This document shows positions 1-9,344 of a DNA stretch of 64,000 bases, one piece after another; positions within the stretch are counted from its first letter, which is position 1; each line of letters opens with the position of its first letter. The position numbers and the translations under genes are program-made. The DNA comes from Buxus sempervirens. Its lineage: Eukaryota > Streptophyta > Magnoliopsida > Buxales > Buxaceae. The stretch covers positions 26,269,829-26,333,828 of the forward strand of contig OX387187.1 of the NCBI GenBank assembly GCA_947561395.2. The letters run 5' to 3'. Under the pieces are notes generated by a model that saw only the letters and a list, made by a program, of their open reading frames with translations, did not search any database and was not told the DNA's origin.

Positions 1-261
1 TTCAGAGGCTTATAGACGGCCCAAAAAGTTGTGTCTAAAATTCAGAGGCTTATAGACGACCCAAAGGATATATGTCTATAATTTAGAGGCTATAGACGGC
101 CCAAAGAAATAATTTGTCTAAAATTCAGAGGCTTTTAGACGGCCCAAAGGATATGTGTCTAAAATTCAGAGGGTTTTAGATGGCCCAAAGGATATGTGTC
201 TATAATTCAGAGGCTTATAGACGGCCCAAAAAAAGTTGATGTTTGAAATTCAGAGGCTTTC
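1..261 (-). repeat. Hairpin minisatellite, leader of gypsy copy B
   Basis: Tandem units of roughly 40-48 bp, cut by the window edge. Read on the minus strand, each unit is a left arm, a loop close to GCCTCTGAAT, a complementary right arm and a GGGCC-containing spacer. Arms seen here are GTCTAAAA/TTTTAGAC, GTCTATAA/TTATAGAC and TTTGAAA/TTTCAAA. A few units have one unpaired position. The same array occurs in plus orientation at 8524-9125 of copy A. Confidence 0.9.
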
Positions 262-925
262 AAATGGCCCAAAAGTTTTTTGACTTTGAATGGTTCTCGT
301 GACCAAACAAAGGTTTTTGAAATATTCTGAGGCTTCCAAATGTCCTAATAAATTTTTGATTTGATTGATAAAAATAACCAACCAAGGTTTCTTGGAATAT
401 TCTAGGGCTTCCAAGCGTCCCACACATGTTTTGATTTGATTGATAAAAATAACCAACCAAAGGTTTCGTGGAATATTCTAGGGCTTCCAAGTATCCTACA
501 AATGTTTTGATTTGATTGATAAAAATAACCAACCAAAGGTTTCTTGGAATATTCTAGGGCTTCCAAGTGTCCCACAAATGTTTTGATTTGATTGATAAAA
601 ATAACCAACCAAAGGTTTCTTGGAATATTCTAGGGCTTCCAAGTGTCCCACAAATGTTTTGATTTGATTGATTAAAGTAACCAACCAAAGGTTTCTTGGA
701 ATATTCTAGGGCTTCCAAGTATCCCACAAATGTTTTGATTTGATTGATAAAAATAACCAACCAAAGGTTTCTTGGAATATTCTAGGACTTCCAAGTGTCC
801 CACAAATGTTTTGATTTGATTGATAAAAATAACCAACCAAAGGTTTCTTGGAATATTCTAGGGCTTCCAAGTGTCCCACAAATGTTTTGATTTGATTGAT
901 AAAAATAACCAACCAAAGGTTTCTT
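262..925 (-). repeat. 76-bp tandem repeat array, copy B leader
   Basis: About 8.7 units of 76 bp, containing TTGGTTGGTTATTTTTATC and GGAAGCCCTAGAATATTCC. It is the inverted counterpart of 7052-8523. Each unit also has a stem CTTGGAA...TTCCAAG around the loop GCCCTAGAATA. Because 76 leaves remainder 1 on division by 3, successive units shift frame. The short ORFs found here on the minus strand are by-products of the repeat and not genes. Confidence 0.93.
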
Positions 926-1104
926 TTTTTTTTTTTCTTCAAATTTGCTGAATTTTCTCAGTTTTCAAGTTCCAAAGTTTGACTGACATATGTTTGAGTT
1001 GAGTTGGTGTCAAAAAATATGACACCTTGGTTTCCTCTTTGATTTTCAAACTTAAGTTAAATCCTGAAAGAATACTTTATTTTATTCTTTTTTGTTTTTT
1101 TTTT

Positions 1105-1147
<43 letters not shown>

Positions 1148-2899
1148 ATTTTGTATTTTTGGGAACATTTCTTATGTTCTTTTCGGGGTGCCTAAGGATG
1201 ATCCACAGTGTTTTAGGCATTTTATTCTGAAAATTTGGGCTGGACAGCCAATTTGTGCATTTTTTGAACGTATCCGGTATAATATACCAGATAAGAATAT
1301 GCCTTATTGTATCCGGTCACCCTAACCGGATACACGCATATGCCTTTGTATCCGGAAATACATACCGGATATGAATACAGTTGTTATTAACCGGCCTGAG
1401 TTGCCGGTTATTGCCGAAATGGCCCTTTTTGACTCATTTTTTCACCAGATTTGATTTTTTTCATTCCCAATTGATGTTCACCTTAACTTGACCTTCAAAA
1501 CTTGCCCCAAATTGGGCTTGGACATCATACTTGCAAAATTCCCTAAATTTAGGAAAAGAACATGGCTTTACCTTGCCACCTTGTATTACCTTCATTCAAT
1601 ATGGTATTCACATTATACCTTGGCCTGTAAAACATGCAAACGGCCTTCCCACATTTACACCCAATTCCCCAAACGTAATTGTGTGCTTTTAGCCGAAAAC
1701 GTCTTTCTCCACCTTCAAGCGTATGGTTTTTGGGTTTTGGCTTAATTGGCAACTTAGAACTCAAGTCTAGTGATGCCCAGAATCGAATCACAGATCCCAT
1801 TGTCATCACATCATTGACCCAAATTCTTAGGTAAATGTTTTCACTTTCGCTTTCCGAAGTCACGACCTCGGTGCGCCAAGCTACACACATTCATGGTTCA
1901 ACTTCCTAATAGGTAAAGGGTAGGCTGTGCAAATTGTTTCAAGTGCTCAAGTGCAATTTTAAATTGTGGTAACATTCACAACGTCCCAGCCCCTTACCAC
2001 TCTTTTTCGTAGCCATGCATTCAATTTCAAGCCAAGGTACATATGACAAAAATAATGAAGCTAAATACAAGCAAGCAAGCACCAAATATGTACAAAAATA
2101 TTACATGCCCAAAAAGTGGTATACAAAACATGTTATTTATACAAACAACAATTAAACCATGGAAGCATGCTTGACACCCAAAAGCATTCCCTAAAATCCC
2201 AGATTTTCATGCTCTTTTTCATGCTCAAAGTGTACTATTTACCCCAAATTAAAGCCTAAAATTTTAGCACTTACTTGGCATGGTTCAAAAGTGTTTCAAT
2301 GAGGTAAAATATGCTTAAAATCTCCAGAAATATGCACTAAAATTCCCAGAATTTTCATGCCCAAAAGTGCATCCTTTATACCCCAAATTAATGCCTAAAA
2401 GTTTAGCAACTACTTGACATGGTATATTGGTGAACATACAAAAAAAAATCCACAATGTGCACTAAAATTCCAGATTTCTTGCTCTTGGTTTTCATGCTCA
2501 AATTGAATCCCCCTATACCCCAAATCAAAGGCATGGCATAACAAAAAATTTTTAAGCACAAAAAAGTATGCTTTATAGGAATCATGTTTGAATACCCAAA
2601 AATTCTGAACCCCTAGATTTCATGCTATTAATTCTCATATTCAAACCATGGTATTTAAAATTCAAATTAGAGCATGTTATCACCAAATACAACCAAATCA
2701 TGCTTCAAGATAGGCTTTTCCTAAATCAACCTTTAGGCAACATCAAGCAAAACATACATGACTTGATTCATATAAAATTCAAAAGCATCCCAATCTGATT
2801 TGAAATACAAGAATATATACAAATGAATTAAACAAAGTAGCAAGCATTCAAAAATAATTAAAAAGCATGAATATACACAAAAAAGGCTTAAATCCACAA
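926..2899 (-). other. Leader region of gypsy copy B (non-coding)
   Basis: About 2 kb between the PBS of copy B and its tandem arrays, read on the minus strand. It matches the copy A leader (5218-7051) closely. Over one 342-bp stretch I count 7 differences, so about 98% identity. It carries four phased dyads (1271-1410) and a (TA)n run near 1107-1142. I see no credible gene: the 113-codon ORF at 1549-1890 also exists in copy A, but the differences are almost all amino-acid changing. Confidence 0.8.
1271..1410. repeat. Four 39-bp-phased CCGG dyads, leader of copy B
   Basis: Dyads of the form TATCCGG-N9-CCGGATA start at 1271, 1310, 1349 and 1388, exactly 39 bp apart. The last unit has diverged to TAACCGG...CCGGTTA but is still symmetric. 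Identical spacing is seen in the copy A leader and in the LTR U3 of this family. Confidence 0.9.
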
Positions 2900-2918
2900 G
2901 TCCCCAGCAGAGTCGCCA
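2900..2918 (-). promoter_or_regulatory. Primer-binding site of gypsy copy B
   Basis: Minus-strand TGGCGACTCTGCTGGGGAC lies two bases beyond the 3' end of the LTR at 2921-5217, which is the expected PBS position. The sequence is not the initiator-methionine type. It resembles the PBS type I associate with Tat/Ogre gypsy elements (probably tRNA-Arg), but that tRNA assignment is from memory. It fixes the LTR as the 5' LTR of an element that runs leftward. Confidence 0.8.
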
Positions 2919-2920
2919 GT

Positions 2921-5217
2921 TGTGAGACATGAGAAAAAATCACCGGAATGATCTTCCCTCCGTCAACACACGGGCTCAACGCAAAAATGGGAGATTCACC
3001 ACCATTCATGATTTTGGGGTGAGAATAGACACCAAAGATTCAAAAGTAGGCAAAAATAGCCAAAAGAAACATTCTAGGATAAAAATAACCCTACTTGAAA
3101 ATCAAATCCAGAGATGGGTAAGGGGATTAGATTATGAACGGGGGAAGGTGTTAGGCACCCCCATTCATCCACACGAAGTGGTAGCCAAGTGTACGTTCAT
3201 GCAAAAATAAGAAAGCTTGCTAAAATCATAGAAAACCTTGAAAAAAGACCATTGTATGATATTTCCACAGGAAGATCTAAATGGATTCTAGATCCTCTCT
3301 CATGTCAATATCATTTCTGGAATATCTCAAAAGATGGAAATCAAAGCTCAAGTTGCTCAAAACCAAGTTAAATCAAATCCGGAAAATTCGGTAAAAAGTA
3401 TGCCATTTGCCTTGAAATCATTCAAATCCAATTCTAAATTGAACCAAACCAAATCCATTTGAAAGATTAGGGTAAATAAGAGTCTCATGCAAAATTTCAC
3501 TTCATTCCGATGAAAAATCTAGGAGTTATGCTCCTTTGAAGTTGCTGCTGGGGATTTTTAAAAGTGATAAGTGGGCAACTTTGGAAAATTGTCTAGAAAA
3601 ATCCAATACATAAAAATCCACGAAATTTGGTGTGATTGAAGTCTGTATGACCATATTTTAACAAAAACTAGCCTCATACAAAAATCCCTTCGGATGTGCC
3701 TTGGGTGGTCTCCCGAATAGGCCCCGAAGATCACAAATTTACCCAGAAAAGTACAAATGAACAGTTCTGAGTAAATCGGCTACCCATAATTCAAATGGAA
3801 TCCAAAAATTATGAAACCAACTGGATTTGAAAATAGACTCATAAAGGAGTGCATAGAAACAAAAATCATTCGAATCGGACTTAAATCAAACACATGACGC
3901 TCCGTCGAAGTGACAAGTTCTGTATTTGAACCTGAACTGTCCACTCAACTTCGACAGAGAGGTGTCACAAATCCGCTAAATAGAAATTTGTGAAATTTGG
4001 TGGACATAAACTAGACAGCCTCACCTTTCCCATGGTTCTGGAATCGCCCCAAAATTCATCCGGATGATGAAGTTATGGGCGTCCGCAGTAGGGGTACAGG
4101 TGCTGTCAAGCTAAGCCATTCTTGAAGAAAAACCAAATCCGAAAATTGATACAAATATATGATTCGTGCAAGATGAACACAAATACTTTAAAAATCATCC
4201 AAAAAGCATTCCAGAATTGATTGAGGCCATTTATTTGAGATTTGTCACAATAAATGCAATAAACCCCAAATATGAGCCTATCCCGCCAAAATAGTGATAT
4301 GTATGTGCAAGTGTAAAAAAACCAAACAAGATCAATAGCATGCATACATATTCATCCAAATAGGGTTCTAAGACAGCCTAGGGTTCCGTTCCATTATCGT
4401 TTCCCTCTGTTCTCTCTCCCCGTTAAACACGGTTCTTCGAGATAATCAAGGGTACTTTGAATATGGAACGGTTTACAATCAATCAAAAAGGCCTTATGCT
4501 ACATGGGTTCTAGCACTAGGGTCAATCCCCATTCTCGTTTCTCCTAGATCCGCCTTCACGTTTTACGGCTAGGGGAGTCTTGAGATACTTTGAGCCGGGG
4601 AAGGATTTCCATACATACAAAAAAGGCTTTACACTACAGAAAGGTAGAAGAAGAGATCTAGATCTAGATCTAGGAATGTAAAGACAGAAAATAAAAAGAA
4701 AAGTTGAGGCTTACCTGAGTTCTGGAGGCGATTCCGCAGCGGTTTTCTTCTTCTCTTGGAGTTCTTCTTTGCGAGAATTCAAAACAAGAGTTGAGTGCCC
4801 TTTGCTCAAGGAGGAAGCTCCTATTTATAGGCAAAGGCTAAGGTCATTGGTAGACACAACTTAATGTCTAGAACCCCCCCAACCTTAACCCTAAGGTTAT
4901 TTCCGAGATTTCCCCTCATTTAATGAGGGACATGATGGTAAAAGTGAAAAGCTCTCGGAAAACCCTAATTTTGAGCAAACTTAAAGTATCCGGTATATCA
5001 GACCGGATAAAAAAGGGCCTTAAGGTATTCGGTACATGGTACCGGATACACTAAGGCTCATATGTATCCGGTATGAGTATCCGGATACGGGAAAGGGTAC
5101 TTGTATCCGGCCTGAGTATCCGGATACAGGTAAAAGTTTATTTTTTTCAATTTCTGTGCTGGCTTTCCAGGAGATAATGATTTTTGATGATTGTTTGTGC
5201 AATTTGGGGTGTCTACA
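2921..5217 (-). mobile_element. 5' LTR of Tat-like gypsy copy B
   Basis: On the minus strand the LTR starts TGTAGACACC at 5217 and ends CATGTCTCACA at 2921, 2297 bp. It shares most of its length with the LTRs at 14370-17161 and 60639-63410 but lacks about 500 bp of their U3, so it is a subfamily variant. Visible inside are the phased dyads (4987-5126), a TATA box CTATAAATAGGAG (about 4820-4832 on the minus strand) and a splice-donor-like CAG|GTAAGC at 4715/4714. The flanking 5-mers (CCAGT on the left, CGACT on the right) do not match, so this is not a solo LTR. On the left the LTR runs into its own PBS, and on the right it abuts a truncated PBS of copy A. Confidence 0.9.
4987..5126. promoter_or_regulatory. 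Phased dyad array in U3 of LTR B
   Basis: TATCCGG-N9-CCGGATA units start at 4987, 5026, 5065 and 5104, a 39-bp period. One arm has a single change (TATTCGG at 5026). The array lies about 155 bp upstream of the TATA box on the minus strand, as in the other LTR copies, which suggests binding sites or a structural element linked to transcription. Confidence 0.85.
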
Positions 5218-6588
5218 CGACTCTGCTGGGGACCTGTGGATTTAAGCCATTTTTTGTATTTGTTCATGCTTTTCTATACTTTTGGATGCTTGCTATTTTG
5301 ATTACTTTATTTGGGCATATTGTTACATTTCAAATCAGATTGGTATGCTTTGGATAAAGGCATAAGCATGTTGCTTGATTTTTGTTGAAAAGAAAACCCA
5401 TATTGTGATATGACTTGGCTATATTATGTGATAGCATGTGTTATTTTGGGGCTTGAAGGCCATGAGCTAAAAAAAAATACAATATTTGAAATCTGGAAAT
5501 TTTATGTGTATTTTGGGGTATTCAAGCATGTTTTGCCATGAATAAAGTTTTTTGTGCTTAATGTTTGTATGATGCCATGCCTTTGATTTGGGGGTATAGG
5601 AGGACTTGATTTCAGCATGAAAGTAAAGAAAAAAAAATCTGGAAATTTAGTGCATATTTTGGGAGTTTTAAAGCATGCTTTTACCATCAAAACTTTTCTT
5701 GTATCATGTCAAGTAGTGCTAAATTTTTAGGCATCAACTTGGGTAGAAATGGTACACTTTGAGCATAAAAAAAAAACATGAAAATCCGGAATTTTAGGGA
5801 ATGCTTTTGGGTTTCAAGCATGCTTCCATGGTTTAATTGTTGTTTGTACAAATGACATGTTTTGTATACCACTTTTTGGGCATGTAATATTTTTTGGGCA
5901 TATTTAGTTGTTTTGGTGCGTGCTTCCTTGTATTTAGCTTCATCATTTTTGTCATATATACCTTGGCTTGAAATTGAATGCATGGCTACGAAAAAGAGTG
6001 GCAAGGGGCTGGGATGTTGTGAATGTTACCACAATTTTAAAATTGCACTTGAGCACTTGAAACAATTTGCACAGCCTACCCATTACCTATTAGGAAGTTG
6101 AACCATGAATGTGTGTAGCTTGGCGCACCGAGGTCGTGACTTCGGAAAGCGAAAGTGAAAACATTTACCTTAGAATTTGGGTCAAAGATGTGATGACAAT
6201 GGGATCTGTGATTCGATTCCGGGCATCACTAGACTTGAGTTCTAAGTTGCCAATTAAGCCAAACCCCAAAAACCATACGCTTGAAGGTGGAGAAACACGT
6301 TTTCAGCTAAAAGCACACAATTGCGTTTGGGGAATTGGGTGTAAATGTGGGAAGGCCGTTTGCATGTTTTACAGGCCAAGGTATAATGTGAATACCATAT
6401 TGAATGAAGGTAATACAAGGTGGCAAGGTAAAGCCATGTTCTTTTCCTAAATTTAGGGAATTTTGCAAGTATGATGTCCAAGCCCAATTTGGGGCAAGTT
6501 TTGAAGGTCAAATTAAGGTGAACATCAATTGGGAATGAAAAAAAACTAATCGGGTGAAAAAATGAGTCAAAAAGGGCCATTTCGGCAA

Positions 6589-6728
6589 TAACCGGCAACT
6601 CAGGCCGATTAATAACAACTCTATTCATATCCGGAATGTATTTCCGGATACAAAGGCATATGCGTGTATCCGGTTAGGGTGACCGGATACAATAAGGCAT
6701 ATTCTTATCCGGTATATTATACCGGATA
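6589..6728. repeat. Four 39-bp-phased CCGG dyads, leader of copy A
   Basis: Dyad starts are 6589 (TAACCGG form, degenerate right arm), 6628, 6667 and 6706, exactly 39 bp apart, each with a 9-bp spacer between half-sites. This is a second occurrence of the U3 dyad array within the transcribed leader. Confidence 0.9.
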
Positions 6729-7051
6729 CGTTCAAAAAATGCACAAATTGGCTGTTCAGCCCAAATTTTCAGAATAAAATGCCTAAAACACTGTGGATAA
6801 TCCTTAGGCACCCCGAAAAGAACATAAGAAATGTTCCCAAAAATACAAAATCAAAAAAAAAATACCAAAAAAAAACAAAAAAGAATAAAATAAAATATTC
6901 TTTCAGGATTTAACCTAAGTTTGAAAATCAAAGAGGAAACCAAGGTGTCATATTTTTTGACACCAACTCAACTCAAACATGTGTCAGTCAAACTTTGGAA
7001 CTTGAAAACTGAGAAAATTCAGCAAATTTGAAGAAAAAAAAATAAAAAAAA

Positions 7052-8523
7052 GAAACCTTTGGTTGGTTATTTTTATCAATCAAATCAAAACATTTGTGGG
7101 ACACTTGGAAGCCCTAGAATATTCCAAGAAACCTTTGGTTGGTTATTTTAATCAATCAAATCAAAACATTTGTGGGACACTTGGAAGCCCTAGAATATTC
7201 TAAGAAACCTTTGGTTGGTTATTTTTATCAATCAAATCAAAACATTTGTGGGATACTTGGAAGCCCTAGAATATTCCAAGAAACCTTTGATTGGTTATTT
7301 TTATCAATCAAATCAAAACATTTGTGGGATACTTGGAAGCCCTAGAATATTCCAAGAAACCTTTGGTTGCTTATTTTTATCAATCAAATCAAAACATTTG
7401 TGGGACACTTGGAAGCCCTAGAATATTCCAAGAAACCTTTGGTTGGTTATTTTTATCAATCAAATCAAAACATTTGTGGGATACTTGGAAGCCCTAGAAT
7501 ATTCCAAGAAACCTTTGGTTGATTATTTTTATCAATCAAATCAAAACATTTGTGGGATACTTGGAAGCCCTATAATATTCCAAGAAACCTTTGGTTGGTT
7601 ATTTTTATCAATCAAATCAAAACATTTGTGGGACACTTGGAAGCCCTAGAATATTCCAAGAAACCTTTGGTTGGTCATTTTTATCAATCAAATCAAAACA
7701 TTTGTGGGATACTTGGAAGCCCTAGAATATTCCAAGAAACCTTTGGTTGGTTATTTTTATCAATCAAATCAAAACATTTATGGGACACTTGGAAGCCCTA
7801 GAATATTCCAAGAAACCTTTGGTTGGTTATTTTTATCAATCAAATCAAAACATTTGTGGGACACTTGGAAGCCCTAGAATATTCTAAGAAACCTTTGGTT
7901 GGTTATTTTTATCAATCAAATCAAAAAAATGGGACCTCTGGAAGCCCTAGAATATTCCATGAAAACCTTGGTTGGTTATTTTTGTCAATCAAATCAAAAC
8001 ATGTGTGGGACGCTTGGAAGCCCTAGAATATTCCATGAAAACCTTGGTTGGTTATTTTTATCAATCAAATCAAAAAAAAAGGACATTTGGAAGCCTCAGA
8101 ATATTCCAAAAACCTTTGGTTGGTTATTTTTATCAATCAAAGTCAAAACTTTTTAGGACCTTTGGAAGCCTCAGAATATTCCAAGAACCTTTGTTTGGTC
8201 ACGAGAACCACTCAAAGTCAAAATTTTTCTGACCTTTGGAAGCCTCAGAATATTCCAAGAACCTTTGTTTGGTCACGAGAACCACTCAAAGTCAAAACTT
8301 TTTAGGACCTTTGGAAGCCTCAGAATACTCCAAGAACCTTTGTTTGGTCACGAGAACCAGTCAAAGTCAAAATATTTAGGTCATTTGGAAGCCTCAGAAT
8401 ATTCCAAGAACCTTTGTTTGGTCACGAGAACAACTCAAAGTCAAACTTTTTAGGACCTTTGGAAGCCTCAAAATATTCCAAGAACCTTTGTTTGGTCACG
8501 AGAACCACTCAAAGTCAAAACTT
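7052..8523 (+). repeat. 76-bp tandem repeat array, copy A leader
   Basis: About 19 units of 76 bp, each with TTGGTTGGTTATTTTTATC and a GGAAGCCCTAGAATATTCC core. The last third (from about 8080) shifts to a variant with GGAAGCCTCAGAATATTCC and TTTGGTCACGAGAACC. Every unit has a CTTGGAA/TTCCAAG stem. Copy B has about 9 units and copy C about 12, so copy number varies. Confidence 0.95.
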
Positions 8524-9125
8524 TTTTGGGCCATTTGAAAGCCTCTGAATTTCAAACATCAACCTTTTTGGGCCGTCTAAAAGCCTCTGAATTTTATACA
8601 CAACCTTTTTGGGCCATTTGAAAGCCTCTGAATTTCAAACATCAACTTCTTTTGGGCCGTCTATAAGCCTTTGAATTATAGACACATATCCTTTGGGCCC
8701 TTTAAAAGCATCTGAATTTTAGACACAACCTTTTTGGGCCGTCTAAAAGCCTCTGAATTTTAGACAAATTATTTCATTGGGCCGTCTATAAGCCTCTGAA
8801 TTATAGACATATATCCTTTGGGCCATCTAAAAGCCTCTGAATTTTAGACACATATCCTTTGGGCCGTCTAAAAGCCTCTGAATTTTAGACACAACCTTTT
8901 TGGGCCATTTGAAAGCCTCTGAATTTCAAACATCAACCCTTTTTGGGCCGTCTATAAGCCTCTGAATTATAGACATATATCCTTTGGGCCGTCTAAAAGC
9001 CTCTGAATTTTAGACACAACTTTTTTGGGCCGTCTATAAGCCTCTGAATTATAGACACGTATCCTTTGGGCCGTCTAAAAGCCTCTGAATTTTAGACATT
9101 TCTCATTCTTTGGGACCTTTGGAAG
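8524..9125 (+). repeat. Tandem array of covarying hairpins
   Basis: Fourteen units of about 38-48 bp separated by GGGCC-containing spacers. Each has the loop GCCTCTGAAT flanked by complementary 7-8 nt arms. Arm pairs are GTCTAAAA/TTTTAGAC, GTCTATAA/TTATAGAC and TTTGAAA/TTTCAAA. Eight units have a perfect 8-bp stem, three have the perfect 7-bp TTTGAAA stem, and three have one or two mismatches. A final unit (CTTTGGAA/TTCCAA) grades into the 76-bp repeat type. Changes in one arm are usually matched in the other. The array is non-coding and sits between the 76-bp array and gag. Confidence 0.92.
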
Positions 9126-9273
9126 CCCTAAAATATTCCAACAATAAAAAAAACAAAACAAAAAATGGAAAAATATAGAAAAAAAAACAAATAAATCCGG
9201 ACTTGTGTTCACCTAACCCACTTATCTACATTTATAGGTGTGTGACTCAGATTAAATGGGAGCTGACATGTTT

Positions 9274-9293
9274 CTTTGCTTTTCCTTATCCAG
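9274..9293 (+). promoter_or_regulatory. Splice-acceptor-like site before gag, copy A
   Basis: A pyrimidine-rich tract ends in TCCAG followed by GTACAC, immediately upstream of the gag reading frame. Copy C has the same arrangement with an even better tract (TTCTTCCCCAG|G ending at 57260). Together with the conserved donor-like site in the LTR, this suggests a spliced gag mRNA. Splicing itself is inferred. Confidence 0.55.
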
Positions 9294-9344
9294 GTACACT
9301 TATTTGCAATCATTGCTCCCGTGACCAGATCCAAAGGCAGAGCT

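Larger units (their letters stand above)
5218..9293 (+). other. 4-kb leader of gypsy copy A
   Basis: It runs from a truncated PBS (CGACTCTGCTGGGGAC at 5218) to a splice-acceptor-like site at 9293 just before gag. It lacks the first bases of the PBS because copy B was inserted there. Its contents, in order, are about 1.8 kb of unique leader, four phased dyads (6589-6728), a 76-bp tandem array, a hairpin array and a short linker. No ORF in it looks selected. The length and repeat content are unusual for a retrotransposon 5' leader. Confidence 0.8.

Noticed and set aside
1-925. CRISPR-like array (also 7052-9125)
   Set aside because: Repeats are directly adjacent with no unique spacers, the genome is a plant's, and no cas genes are present.
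1027-1230. ORF with an Ile/Tyr repeat
   Set aside because: Translation of a (TA)n microsatellite. The same applies to 45016-45291.
6109-6450. 113-codon ORF present in both leader copies (also 1549-1890, minus)
   Set aside because: The start, stop and length are shared, but of the seven base differences I count six change the amino acid and one is silent. This is the pattern of neutral drift, not of a selected protein.
1-9125. Autointegration or a foldback element as source of the inverted repeat
   Set aside because: Possible, but an ordinary insertion of one copy into the PBS of another explains both junctions, and LTR B differs from LTR A by about 500 bp in U3, so they need not be one element.
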